The notes under the pieces: generated by a model
Seen by the model: the letters and a program-made list of their open reading frames with translations, nothing else
Databases searched by the model: none
What the model was told of the DNA's origin: nothing
Program-made: the position numbers and the translations under genes
In this document: positions 33,465 to 42,322 of the stretch, one piece after another
How the letters are laid out: every line of letters starts with the position of its first letter
Position numbering within the stretch: the stretch's first letter is position 1
Source: Paenibacillus sp. NFR01
GTDB taxonomy: Bacteria > Bacillota > Bacilli > Paenibacillales > Paenibacillaceae
NCBI RefSeq assembly: GCF_900111565.1
Contig: NZ_FOIK01000001.1
Coordinates: 806,001 to 870,000 of the forward strand
Reading direction: 5' to 3'
DNA length: 64,000 nucleotides

Positions 33465-34343
33465 TTGAGTATTGCCAAATACGAGGTGTTTCTGAAGGTG
33501 GTTGAGCTGGGCAGTTTGACGAGAGCGGCGGAGGTACTGGGTTTTACCCAATCGGGGATCAGCCATACGATCGCAAGCCTGGAGCAGGAATTCGGCTTCT
33601 CGCTGCTGATCCGCAGCCGCTCGGGCGTTAAGCTCACCGTCAACGGGGAACAGGTAATGCGGCCGATCCGCGAAATCCTGAAATGGAACGAGCAGCTGGG
33701 GCAGCAGGTCGCGGATATCCACGGACTGGAGACGGGGACGATCACGATCGGCACGTTCACCAGCGTATCGGTCCATTGGCTGCCCGGCATGATCAAGGAG
33801 TTCCGCAAAGAATACCCTTATATCGAGTTCAAGCTAATGGAAGGCGGCTATTCGGAGATCGAGCAGTGGATTGACAGCGGGCTGGTCGATTTCGGCTTTA
33901 TGTCCCTGCCGACACGCGAGCATTTTGAGACGTTTCCGCTTAAGCAGGACCGGATGCTGGCCATTGTCGCCAAAGACCATCCGCTGAGCGGAGCGCCTTA
34001 TATGCCATTGGCACAAATTCCTTACGAGGATTTCATTATCCCTAAGGCCGGCTCGGACTACGACGTCTGGCGGGTGCTGGGCAAGGCAGGGATCAAGCCA
34101 AGCGTCAAATTTTCAGCGGGAGACGATTATGCGATTATCGCCATGGTAGAGAACGGGCTGGGCATCAGCATCTTGCCCGAACTGGTAATCACGCGGCAGA
34201 ACCATAATGTCGCCATGCTGGAGCTGGAGGAACGGAGCTTCCGTTCGCTGGGCATCGCGCTGGCTTCGATGAAGGACGCCTCGCCGGCGGCACAGCGTTT
34301 TATACGGCATGTGCAGGCGTGGATGGGGAGGCTGGCGCTGTAG
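33465..34343 (+). CDS. LysR-family transcriptional regulator
   Basis: A 292-residue LysR protein with the N-terminal winged helix (FLKVVELGSLTRAAEVLGFTQSGISHTI, core LTRAAEVLGFTQSGIS) and a two-lobed effector domain from about residue 90 (GTITIGTFTSVS). TTG start after GGAGGCGG. Divergent from the DMT transporter with 114 bp between starts, so control of the transporter by a small effector is likely. Another palindrome, CATGAA-GAAA-TTCATG, lies just upstream of the ribosome site at 33428-33443. Confidence 0.9.
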   Translation: MSIAKYEVFLKVVELGSLTRAAEVLGFTQSGISHTIASLEQEFGFSLLIRSRSGVKLTVNGEQVMRPIREILKWNEQLGQQVADIHGLETGTITIGTFTSVSVHWLPGMIKEFRKEYPYIEFKLMEGGYSEIEQWIDSGLVDFGFMSLPTREHFETFPLKQDRMLAIVAKDHPLSGAPYMPLAQIPYEDFIIPKAGSDYDVWRVLGKAGIKPSVKFSAGDDYAIIAMVENGLGISILPELVITRQNHNVAMLELEERSFRSLGIALASMKDASPAAQRFIRHVQAWMGRLAL

Positions 34344-34445
34344 ATACACGGCAGTTATTAATCGGGCTCGAACGGATTACGCACACAGTAACGTCATTCG
34401 TGCGATACGCCACTTTTGCACTTATTAAATCACTGTTAAATTCGC

Positions 34446-34769
34446 TCAACAGTCCATCCATTTGTTCCTGAGTTGTCTAATGAATATTTCCGGCTCGTTC
34501 GAGTCTATTACCTCTATACCCCTGTCTTCGATAATGTCGTTTCTAATCAAGTCGTTTATAACCAGATTGGTTACATCGCAATAGCCGAGAGGTACATTTT
34601 CCTCCTCCATAAAACTGATTTGATTGCCTATATTACGCAAAAGGTACCATGTCGTCATAGCTGCTGTTACAGGATTACCCGTCAGCTCCCTTGCTTTACT
34701 GGCGGGAAGATGGGAAAAGCTAATGATTTCACCCTTGCTTTGATTGACCAAGACGTATCCTTGTCCCAT
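34446..34769 (-). CDS. Hypothetical protein in an AT-rich patch
   Basis: A 107-residue soluble protein, MGQGYVLVNQSKGEII..., with no recognised family. GAGGA eight bases before the ATG at 34769 is better than the in-frame ATG at 34784. The gene and its flanks (about 34.35-34.9 kb) are clearly more AT-rich than the surrounding genes, suggesting recent acquisition (inference). Size and acidic C-terminal half resemble small immunity-type proteins, but nothing specific supports that. Confidence 0.6.
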   Translation of the reverse strand: MGQGYVLVNQSKGEIISFSHLPASKARELTGNPVTAAMTTWYLLRNIGNQISFMEEENVPLGYCDVTNLVINDLIRNDIIEDRGIEVIDSNEPEIFIRQLRNKWMDC

Positions 34770-34939
34770 TTGAAATATCCTCATCTCATAATAATATTTG
34801 AAATCGTTTGAAATCCTTGCGTTTGCCTCTCTATTTTAACATAGCAAAGAACCCGTCCGTCCGATTAATCAAGCTACGCAGGCCTATGATCGCCCTACGT
34901 CAGCTGCACTTGCATAACAAGGCTTAGGTACATTTAATG

Positions 34940-34984
34940 TTGACGAGACAAGGTGTTCATGAGAGAATGTACGCGTGTACATTC
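34940..34984 (+). promoter_or_regulatory. Promoter and LacI-type operator of the sugar operon
   Basis: TTGACG (34940-34945), 17 bp, GAGAAT (34963-34968) as promoter. A perfect palindrome GAATGTAC-GCGT-GTACATTC at 34965-34984 covers the -10 and start region. An extra half-site GTACATT lies at 34928-34934. Confidence 0.65.
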
Positions 34985-35029
34985 GATAGAGTGATCATCA
35001 GGTTTCGCGCAGTAATCCATGAAGAAGGA

Positions 35030-36070
35030 GTGGTTGTTATCGCCAGCCGTAAAGAGGTGGCCGAGCGTGCCGGCGTCTCCGAAGCGACCGTATCCCGGGT
35101 GCTGAACAATGTCGGACCGCTCAAGGAACAAACGAAAGAACGGGTGCTTGCGGCTGCCCGCGAGCTGGGATACACGCCGAGTTCGCTGGCCCGCAGTTTT
35201 GCCCGCAGACGCAGCGGCAACTTGGGCGTCATCATGCCGTTCCTGCCGAAGGCCAGGCTATTTTCGGCGTATTATTTTTCCGAGATTCTGAGCGGCATCG
35301 GCAGCATGGCCCGGGAGGAAGGTTATGATCTGCTGATGATCTTCCGCGACGCCGACGAACCGCTCGACTACTCGGAGCTGTTCCGGATGCGTAAGGTTGA
35401 TGCTTGTATCGTGCTCGGTGCAAAGGAAGAACCGGGCGAACTTGAGGCGCTGCGCATGCTGAAGCGCGAAGGGCATCCTTTCTGCCTGATCAACCAGCAT
35501 TTTGAAGGCGAAGGGTTCCACGAGGTTGACGCCGACCATATTGAAGGCAGCCGTCAGGCAGTGCAGCATTTGCTGGACCAGGGTTTCCGGCGCATTGCCT
35601 TCCTTAATGGTCCGCCAGCCTATTCCAACAGCCGCGACCGCCTGGATGGCTATACGCAGGCTTTAGCGGATGCAGGTCTCCAGCTAGACCCGACGCTGCT
35701 GTACGAGGGCAATTTCAGCCGCCGGAGCGGGGCGGCTGCGGCGAAAGCGATCGCCGGGCAGCTGAACCGCATCGAGGCGGTGGCCGTAGCGAACGACCGG
35801 ATGGCCATCGGGCTGCAGCAAGGCTTACGGGAGCTGGGTCTAGTCGCCGACAACATGCCGGCGATCATCGGCTATGATGATTCGGATGCCGCCGAGCTGG
35901 CTCAACCGGCGCTCAGCAGCGTCCGGGTGCCGTTTTTCCGGATCGGCGAAATTGCCGCGGCCAAGGTGCTGGAGCTCCAGGAGCGCAACGACTCAGAGCC
36001 CGCGGACGCAGTGATCGCAGTTAAGCTGCCGACCGAGTTAGTCGTTCGCGCATCTTCGGTCAAACATTAA
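35030..36070 (+). CDS. LacI-family transcriptional regulator of the sugar operon
   Basis: About 346 residues: a LacI helix-turn-helix (RKEVAERAGVSEATVSRVLNN, core VAERAGVSEATVSRVLN), hinge helix (PSSLARSFA) and a periplasmic-binding-like effector domain ending in YDDSDAAELAQPALSSVR (core PALSSVRVP). The frame opens at 34937, but that lies in the promoter. GAAGGAG at 35024-35030 overlaps an in-frame GTG at 35030; an ATC at 35039 is better spaced but would be an unusual start. It is first in an operon with an oxidoreductase, a ThuA-like gene and a second oxidoreductase, and probably represses itself through the 20-bp palindrome. Confidence 0.88.
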   Translation: MVVIASRKEVAERAGVSEATVSRVLNNVGPLKEQTKERVLAAARELGYTPSSLARSFARRRSGNLGVIMPFLPKARLFSAYYFSEILSGIGSMAREEGYDLLMIFRDADEPLDYSELFRMRKVDACIVLGAKEEPGELEALRMLKREGHPFCLINQHFEGEGFHEVDADHIEGSRQAVQHLLDQGFRRIAFLNGPPAYSNSRDRLDGYTQALADAGLQLDPTLLYEGNFSRRSGAAAAKAIAGQLNRIEAVAVANDRMAIGLQQGLRELGLVADNMPAIIGYDDSDAAELAQPALSSVRVPFFRIGEIAAAKVLELQERNDSEPADAVIAVKLPTELVVRASSVKH

Positions 36071-36088
36071 CCCATAGGAGGACTTTTC

Positions 36089-37252
36089 ATGAAACAGCTT
36101 CGCGTTGGCATGATTGGCTACAAGTTTATGGGCAAAGCGCACAGCAATGCATACCGCAGCTTGCCGATGTTTTTTCCGCAGGCAGCGCTGAAGCCGCAGA
36201 TGACTGCAATTTGCGGCCGCAACGAAGCCGCAGTTCAGGAAGCCGCGGCGCAGTTTGGCTGGCAGGAGAGCGTCACGGATTGGCGCGAGCTCGTCGCAAG
36301 GGATGATATCGATCTGATCGATATCAATGCGCCGAGCGATGCGCACAAGGAAATCGCGCTGGCCGCGGCCAAAGCCGGCAAGCATATTTTTTGCGAGAAG
36401 CCGCTCGCCCTTTCGCTGGCCGATTCCAGGGAGATGCTGGAGGCCGCCGAAGCGGCAGGCATTCTTCATATGGTCGGCTTCAATTACCGCTTCTCGCCGG
36501 CGGTTCAACTGGTCAAGAAGCTGGTGGACAGCGGCCGGCTCGGCAAGATTTATCATTTTCGGGCCTGGTTTCTGCAGGACTGGATTCTTGACCCTGAGTT
36601 CCCGCTCGTCTGGCGGCTCCAGAAGGAGATTGCCGGCTCCGGCTCGCACGGCGATTTGGGCGCGCATCTAATCGATCTTGCCCATTATCTTGTCGGCGAT
36701 ATGCAAGAGGTCATCGGGATGAGCGAAACCTTCGTTAAAGAGCGGCCGCTTGCCTCGACGATGACCGGCCTCAGCGCCCGGGCAAGTGCGGACGCGCCGA
36801 AAGGCCCGGTTACCGTGGACGATGCGACCTTGTTCCTGGCCCGGTTCGGAAACGGCGCGCTGGGCAGCTTTGAAGCGACCCGCTTTGCCGCGGGCCACCG
36901 TTCGACCAACGCGTTTGAGATCAACGGCAGTTTGGGCAGCGTCCGTTTCGATTTTGAACGGATGAATGAGCTGGACGTGTATTTCACCTCGGATGGGGAG
37001 GATGTTCAGGGCTTCCGCCGCGTGCTGGCGACCGACCCTGCACATGCGTACAGCGAAGCCTGGTGGCCGCCGGGACATACGATCGGGTTTGAGCATACGT
37101 TCACGCATGAAATGCTGGAGCTGTCAAACGCGGTATCAGAGGGACGGCAGCCGGTGCCGAATTTCCGTGACGGGGTAAAATGCCAGGCGGTGCTGGAAGC
37201 CGTGGAACGTTCGATCGACGAACGCCGGTGGATTCAAATCTCGGAGATGTAA
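36089..37252 (+). CDS. Gfo/Idh/MocA-family oxidoreductase
   Basis: A 387-residue NAD(P)-dependent sugar dehydrogenase family member: N-terminal Rossmann domain with VGMIGYKFMGKAHSNAY, the conserved FCEKPLALS near residue 100, and a C-terminal alpha/beta substrate domain containing GSHGDLGAHLIDLAHYL (core GDLGAHLIDLAHYL). Such enzymes oxidise sugars or inositols, often at C3. AGGAGG precedes the ATG, 18 bp after lacI, so it is in the same operon. The second glycine of the usual GxGxxG is replaced (GYKFMG), as in one subgroup of the family. Confidence 0.9.
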   Translation: MKQLRVGMIGYKFMGKAHSNAYRSLPMFFPQAALKPQMTAICGRNEAAVQEAAAQFGWQESVTDWRELVARDDIDLIDINAPSDAHKEIALAAAKAGKHIFCEKPLALSLADSREMLEAAEAAGILHMVGFNYRFSPAVQLVKKLVDSGRLGKIYHFRAWFLQDWILDPEFPLVWRLQKEIAGSGSHGDLGAHLIDLAHYLVGDMQEVIGMSETFVKERPLASTMTGLSARASADAPKGPVTVDDATLFLARFGNGALGSFEATRFAAGHRSTNAFEINGSLGSVRFDFERMNELDVYFTSDGEDVQGFRRVLATDPAHAYSEAWWPPGHTIGFEHTFTHEMLELSNAVSEGRQPVPNFRDGVKCQAVLEAVERSIDERRWIQISEM

Positions 37253-37281
37253 AAAATCACAATTAAACGGGAGTGTTGACC

Positions 37282-38010
37282 ATGAAAAAGGCATTGATCG
37301 TATGGGGCGGCTGGGACGGCCACGAGCCAAAGCAGGTCGCCGAAATATTTGCCGGATTACTGCAGGATGCAGCGTTTGAAGTGGAAATTTCCGATACACT
37401 GGAAGCGTTTGCGGACCGGGAGAAGCTGCTCGGCCTGGATTTGATCGTGCCCGTCTGGACGATGGGCGAGATCAGTCAAAAGCTGGTGGACAACGTATCC
37501 GCAGCGGTTCAGCAAGGCACGGGGCTGGCCGGCTGCCACGGCGGGATGTGCGATTCGTTCCGCACGAATGTCGATTGGCAGTTTATGACCGGCGGACAAT
37601 GGGTGGCGCATCCCGGCAACGATGGGGTAAACTACAAGGTCGAAATCCACAGCGGATCCAGTCCGCTCGTTGACGGCATCGAGGATTTCAGCGTATCCAC
37701 GGAACAATATTACCTCCATTACGATCCGGCAGTGGAAATTTTGGCGACCACCCGTTTCCCGGTAGTGGATGGCCCGCATGCCGCGAACAAAGCAGTGGAT
37801 ATGCCGGTGGTGTGGACCAAACGCTGGGGCTTGGGCCGGGTATATTACAATTCGCTTGGGCATCACGCCGATATCGTCGATCTCCCGCAGGTGAAAGAAT
37901 TGATGCGCCGCGGACTGCTGTGGGCCGCCGAAGGCAAAACAGCGGCAACTGCGGGGCGCGAAGGGCAAGCATCCTATGAATATACCGGTATGGCGGACAG
38001 CCAGCTGTAA
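37282..38010 (+). CDS. ThuA-like protein (trehalose-utilisation family)
   Basis: A 242-residue protein with a class I glutamine amidotransferase-like fold of the ThuA family: ALIVWGGWDGHEPKQVAE at the start, GTGLAGCHGGMCDSFR near residue 78, and a metal-site-like EQYYLHYD. In Sinorhizobium, ThuA and the Gfo/Idh enzyme ThuB act on 3-keto disaccharides. ACGGGAG is eight bases before the ATG at 37282. It lies between two Gfo/Idh genes, supporting a role in keto-sugar processing (inference). Confidence 0.87.
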   Translation: MKKALIVWGGWDGHEPKQVAEIFAGLLQDAAFEVEISDTLEAFADREKLLGLDLIVPVWTMGEISQKLVDNVSAAVQQGTGLAGCHGGMCDSFRTNVDWQFMTGGQWVAHPGNDGVNYKVEIHSGSSPLVDGIEDFSVSTEQYYLHYDPAVEILATTRFPVVDGPHAANKAVDMPVVWTKRWGLGRVYYNSLGHHADIVDLPQVKELMRRGLLWAAEGKTAATAGREGQASYEYTGMADSQL

Positions 38011-38025
38011 ATGGAGCGTGCAAAC

Positions 38026-39129
38026 ATGGACAAAGTGAAGGTAGGCATTATCGGCTGCGGAAAAATCAGCGGCATTTACATGGAAAATTGCCTGAAATTC
38101 GAAATTCTGGAGCTCAAGGCTTGTGCAGACGTGGACATGAGCCGGGCCAAAGCGCAAGCTGAGCAGTACGGCATTCCACAGGTCCACACAGTGGACCAGC
38201 TGCTTGAAGACCCGGAAATTGAAATTATTATTAATTTGACCATCCCTGCGGCTCATGCCGAAATCAGCCTGCGTGCGCTGGAGGCCGGCAAACATGTGTA
38301 TGTCGAAAAACCGCTGGCCGTAACCCGCGAGGAGGGACAGCGCGTTCTGGAGCTGGCAAAAGAGAAGGGGCTGCTTGTCGGCAGCGCGCCGGAAACGTTC
38401 CTAGGCGCCGGCATTCAAACCGCGCTGAAGCTGATCGACGAAGGCGTCATCGGGCGGCCGGTTGCGGCGACTGCGTTTATGATGAGCCGCGGCCACGAAC
38501 ACTGGCATCCCGATCCGGAATTCTATTATGCCGCAGGCGGCGGACCGATGTTTGATATGGGGCCGTATTACCTGACCGCACTCGTTCAATTGCTCGGGCC
38601 GATTGACGCGGTGGCCGGCATGACCGGCATGGCGCTCGCGGAGCGGAAGATTACCAGCGAGAAGAAAGCCGGCCAGTCGATCCAGGTCGACATTCCGACG
38701 CATGTCGCCGGTACGCTCCGTTTTGAGAGCGGCGTAATCGCGACGATGATTACGAGCTTCGATATCTTCGGGGGCAGCGAGCTGCCGCCGATCGAAATCT
38801 ACGGAACCGAAGGCACGCTGCGGGTCCCCGATCCGAATACCTTCGGCGGTCCGGTGCGATACCGGAAGACTGGCGAGCAGGAATGGCATGAAGCGGAGCT
38901 GCTGGCCGGCTACGACCAGAACACGCGCGGCATCGGTCCCGCCGACATGGCCTATGCCGTCCGCACCGGCCGTGCGCACCGGGCCAGCGGCGAACTGGCC
39001 TACCATGTGCTGGAGGCGATGTGGGCGTTCCACGATTCCTCCGACGCTCAGCGTTTTTATGAAATGGAAAGCACCTGCAGCCGGCCGGCGCCGCTGCCTG
39101 AGGGGCTGGCTCCATATACGCTGGACTAA
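38026..39129 (+). CDS. Gfo/Idh/MocA-family oxidoreductase (second copy)
   Basis: A 367-residue paralogue: KVGIIGCGKISGIYMENC (dinucleotide-binding turn), YVEKPLAVT near residue 95, and FDMGPYYLTALVQLLG in the substrate domain. TGGAG is nine bases before the ATG at 38026; an ATG at 38011 is in frame but overlaps that ribosome site. It follows the ThuA-like gene by 15 bp and ends the operon before a strong hairpin. It is clearly divergent from the first copy, so the two probably have different substrates or act on successive intermediates. Confidence 0.9.
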   Translation: MDKVKVGIIGCGKISGIYMENCLKFEILELKACADVDMSRAKAQAEQYGIPQVHTVDQLLEDPEIEIIINLTIPAAHAEISLRALEAGKHVYVEKPLAVTREEGQRVLELAKEKGLLVGSAPETFLGAGIQTALKLIDEGVIGRPVAATAFMMSRGHEHWHPDPEFYYAAGGGPMFDMGPYYLTALVQLLGPIDAVAGMTGMALAERKITSEKKAGQSIQVDIPTHVAGTLRFESGVIATMITSFDIFGGSELPPIEIYGTEGTLRVPDPNTFGGPVRYRKTGEQEWHEAELLAGYDQNTRGIGPADMAYAVRTGRAHRASGELAYHVLEAMWAFHDSSDAQRFYEMESTCSRPAPLPEGLAPYTLD

Positions 39130-39146
39130 TCCAATCCTGTTGCAGC

Positions 39147-39194
39147 AAAAGGGAGCTTCCGCACGGTTGAACGTGCCGGAAGCTCCCTTCTTGC
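39147..39194. terminator. Hairpin between the LacI operon and the araC-type gene
   Basis: AAGGGAGCTTCCGCACG pairs with CGTGCCGGAAGCTCCCTT (one mismatch): a very stable stem between convergent genes. The T run is better on the minus strand (CTTTTGC). Confidence 0.7.
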
Positions 39195-39237
39195 AAATGA
39201 CGGACCGTCATCCTCAGTTTGACGTCCCATCAATCGG

Positions 39238-40125
39238 TTAAACTCCCGATTTTCGGGCTTGCGACGGTGTTTTCCCTTTGTACTGTTTGTACAACTTGGT
39301 AAAGTAATTCGGATTGTCGCATCCGACATTCCCTGCAATTTCGGTGACGGTCAGGTCCGATTCAAGCAGCAGACGTTCCGCCTCGTTGATCCTCAGCAGA
39401 TTGACGTGGTCTATGAAGGTGCGGCCGGTCAGTTTTTTGAACATTTTGCAGAAATGGAACGGGTTTAAGTTGACTGAGCGTGCAGCCTCTTCGATCGACA
39501 TCTTCTCGTCGTAATGTTGCTCCAGATGCTCCAGAAGCGCCTTAAACCGCTCGCGGTTCAGTGAGGAACGGTAGTCTGTCTGCCGCTGCGGCGGCGGAAA
39601 ACAGCGGGAAAGCATCATGAAGAACAGATGCAGCAAATTTTTGACAACCAATTGAAATGCCGGTTCTTTACACTCCACCTCCCGGATGATGGACTGCAGC
39701 AGCGGGTAGCTGGCCGAACTCTCCGGAAGCTGCAGCGCCGGCATCACCGGAAAGCGGCAGCGGTTGTTCAGATAGGGGGCGACCAGCTGCTCATGCTGGG
39801 TATCCTGGCTGCGGTCTTTGAAGAGCGACGGGTGAAAAACGATGGATACATAGTCGATCAGGCCATGGGCAAGACTGAATCCGACATGCAGGCCGCCGGA
39901 AGGAACGATCAGCACATCGCCCGGACCGGCCTCGTAAGGTTTGCTGTCCACGTGAAAAATCGCTCTACCCGACCGCATCAGGATAATTTCAAAATGTTCA
40001 TGCCAGTGCAGGAACAGGATATTCTGCTCCGGACGCGCCTCTTGAATCTGGTTAAAGAACAGGCGAAAGGGATAATCCGTCTCTTCCAGCTTGGGATATT
40101 CCTTCAGTTCATTCGGATAGGTCAC
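39238..40125 (-). CDS. AraC-family transcriptional regulator (cupin sensor)
   Basis: A 295-residue regulator: an N-terminal cupin domain (LHWHEHFEIILMRSG, GDVLIVPSGGLH) and a C-terminal double helix-turn-helix (EKMSIEEAARSVNLNPFHFCKMFKK, core LNPFHFCKMFKK; then CDNPNYFTKLYKQYKGKTPSQAR, core NPNYFTKLYKQYKG). Such proteins sense sugars. GTG start with GGGAG about ten bases upstream. It is divergent from the isomerase/epimerase gene and convergent with the LacI operon, so it probably controls the former. Confidence 0.9.
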   Translation of the reverse strand: MTYPNELKEYPKLEETDYPFRLFFNQIQEARPEQNILFLHWHEHFEIILMRSGRAIFHVDSKPYEAGPGDVLIVPSGGLHVGFSLAHGLIDYVSIVFHPSLFKDRSQDTQHEQLVAPYLNNRCRFPVMPALQLPESSASYPLLQSIIREVECKEPAFQLVVKNLLHLFFMMLSRCFPPPQRQTDYRSSLNRERFKALLEHLEQHYDEKMSIEEAARSVNLNPFHFCKMFKKLTGRTFIDHVNLLRINEAERLLLESDLTVTEIAGNVGCDNPNYFTKLYKQYKGKTPSQARKSGV

Positions 40126-40248
40126 GTTATGTCAACTCCCGCAAGATTCAGCTATAATGGCACAAGATAGGTAGAGAATCCATCAAGAAAGCGCATTATA
40201 CTGGGTTTGTTGCAATTACTATAAACCAATATTGGAGTGGTTCACAAG

Positions 40249-41136
40249 ATGCAGGACACACTTAGAATCGGAACGCTGGTCGGAGGCGCAGACGCGGTAC
40301 GGGTCATTCCGCAAATTGCTCAGCACGGCTTTGAATCTTACAGCCTGACCTTCTGGCAAACGACAGGGAATACCAACCTTGCCGAAACGGCGGCACGCGT
40401 ACGCGAGCTTGCAGATGAACACGGTTTCATCATTTCGTCCGTCGGCATTTTCGGCAATCCGCTGACCGGCGAAGGCGACAATGCCGATACGCTTGCCAGC
40501 TGGGAACGGCTGATCGACCACGCTCATCTGTTTGGCACCGATCTCGTCTCCGGCTTTACCGGCCGGCTCACCGGACAATCGATCGACGACTCGCTGCCGA
40601 AATTCGCCGAAGTATTCGGCGAGCTGACCAAACGCGCAGCCGACCGCGGCGTGAAGATCGCTTTCGAGAACTGCTCCATGGACGGAGACTGGCGGACGGG
40701 CGACTGGAACATCGCGCATAACCCGGTTGCCTGGGAGAAAATGTTCAATGCCGTGCCGGCCGACAATCTCGGATTAGAGTGGGAACCTTGCCATCAGATG
40801 GTTGCGCTGATCGATCCGATTCCGCAGCTGCGTAAATGGACGGATAAAATTTTCCACGTCCACGGCAAAGACGCTACCATCGCCTGGGACGTCATCAAGG
40901 AATACGGCATTCACGGACCGAAGCCTTATGTCTGGCACCGCACGCCGGGCTTCGGCGATACGAACTGGACGGATGTCATTACGATTCTGCGGCAGGCGGG
41001 CTACAAAGGCACGATCGACATTGAAGGCTGGCATGATCCGGTGTACCGTGACGAACTGGAGATGACGGGTCAAGTACATGCTTTGAATTATCTGAAATCT
41101 TGCCGGGGCGGCAGCTTCGTGCCGAATCCTGTTTAA
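40249..41136 (+). CDS. Sugar phosphate isomerase/epimerase family protein (TIM barrel)
   Basis: A 295-residue AP-endonuclease-2-like TIM barrel. Metal-site residues are visible in VKIAFENCSMDG, HVHGKDA and TIDIEGWHDP. Members include inosose isomerases and 3-keto-glycoside processing enzymes. The ATG at 40249 follows TTGGAG; an in-frame GTG at 40237 overlaps that ribosome site. It forms a two-gene unit with the following Gfo/Idh gene, divergent from the AraC gene. Association with oxidoreductases and a ThuA protein supports isomerisation or cleavage of an oxidised sugar. Confidence 0.88.
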   Translation: MQDTLRIGTLVGGADAVRVIPQIAQHGFESYSLTFWQTTGNTNLAETAARVRELADEHGFIISSVGIFGNPLTGEGDNADTLASWERLIDHAHLFGTDLVSGFTGRLTGQSIDDSLPKFAEVFGELTKRAADRGVKIAFENCSMDGDWRTGDWNIAHNPVAWEKMFNAVPADNLGLEWEPCHQMVALIDPIPQLRKWTDKIFHVHGKDATIAWDVIKEYGIHGPKPYVWHRTPGFGDTNWTDVITILRQAGYKGTIDIEGWHDPVYRDELEMTGQVHALNYLKSCRGGSFVPNPV

Positions 41137-41151
41137 AGCGGGGGAGAGGAA

Positions 41152-42213
41152 ATGACGGCGAAATACCGGGTGGCTGTGGCCGGATGCGGAGCCATGGCGA
41201 ATGAGTGGGTTCGTTATGCGTTGAAAAGAGATGATGTTGAAATTGTCGCGCTTGTCGACCTGCGCCGCGAGTCTGCGGAGGCGATGAATGCCCGATACGG
41301 TTTGTCTGCACCGTTCTTTCACAGTATTGAAGATGCCATCTCGGCGACCGGCGCCGATCTGGTGTTCGACGTCACCGTCCCGGAGAGCCATTACGGCATT
41401 GCCACGGCAGCGCTGAATCGGGGCTGCCATGTGTTCAGCGAGAAGCCGCTCGCGGAGACGATGCCGCAGTGCAACGGGATTGTGGCGGCAGCCGAGCGCA
41501 GCGGTAAAACCCATGCCGTGATGCAGAACCGCAGGTACGATCCCCGAATCCGTTCGCTGCGCCGCATGCTTACGGATGACGTTATCGGGAGAACGGGATA
41601 CATCGGGGCAAGCTTTTTCCTGGGGCCGCATTTCGGGGGCTTCCGAGATATCATGAAAAGCCCGCTGCTGCTTGATATGGCAATCCACACATTCGATCAG
41701 GCACGGTTTATCAGCGGCGCCGATCCGGTGAGCGTATACTGCCAGGAATGGAACCCTCCGGGCTCCTGGTATGCCGGCAACGCTTCGGCGATTTGCATCT
41801 TTGAAATGTCGGACGGTTCGGTGTTTGCCTACCAAGGCTCATGGTGCGCCGAAGGCGCGCCGACCTCCTGGGAGGCGTCCTGGCGGATCCAAGGCGAACG
41901 GGGCACGGCGATCTGGGACGGCATCGGAATGCCATATGCGGAAATCGTGGATGCAGACGGGCCCGAAGGGAAGTTTGTCCGTGAACACCAACGGGTCGAC
42001 GGCGGCGAAATCTCCATGAACGAGACCTTCCACGCCGGCTGTCTGGAGGAAATGTTCGCTTCGCTGGCGGAAGGCCGGGCTGCGGAAACGGATTGCCGGG
42101 ACAACCGCTTAAGTATGGCGATGGTACTCGGCGCGCTCGAAAGCGCCCGCAGGGGATGTAAAATCGACATCGGCGAATACATGCAACAGGAAGGCGTCCT
42201 GCAGCCTTCGTAA
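41152..42213 (+). CDS. Gfo/Idh/MocA-family oxidoreductase (third copy)
   Basis: A 353-residue paralogue with VAVAGCGAMANEWVRYA at the N terminus, FSEKPLAETM near residue 95, and LDMAIHTFDQARF in the substrate domain. GGGGGAGAGG precedes the ATG, 15 bp after the isomerase gene. Presumably oxidises or reduces the sugar or inositol handled by that isomerase. It is followed by a long terminator. Confidence 0.9.
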   Translation: MTAKYRVAVAGCGAMANEWVRYALKRDDVEIVALVDLRRESAEAMNARYGLSAPFFHSIEDAISATGADLVFDVTVPESHYGIATAALNRGCHVFSEKPLAETMPQCNGIVAAAERSGKTHAVMQNRRYDPRIRSLRRMLTDDVIGRTGYIGASFFLGPHFGGFRDIMKSPLLLDMAIHTFDQARFISGADPVSVYCQEWNPPGSWYAGNASAICIFEMSDGSVFAYQGSWCAEGAPTSWEASWRIQGERGTAIWDGIGMPYAEIVDADGPEGKFVREHQRVDGGEISMNETFHAGCLEEMFASLAEGRAAETDCRDNRLSMAMVLGALESARRGCKIDIGEYMQQEGVLQPS

Positions 42214-42225
42214 GCGGTAAACAAT

Positions 42226-42281
42226 AAGGCTGTCATTCCGTCCATAACTGCGATACGCAGCGGCGGAATGACAGCCTTTTG
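42226..42281 (+). terminator. Terminator after the third Gfo/Idh gene
   Basis: AAGGCTGTCATTCCG / CGGAATGACAGCCTT with an inner CTGCG/CGCAG hairpin, followed by TTTT. Confidence 0.88.
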
Positions 42282-42322
42282 CCATGTTCAATCCATACCT
42301 CCGCTAAGCGGGGTATTTTTGT

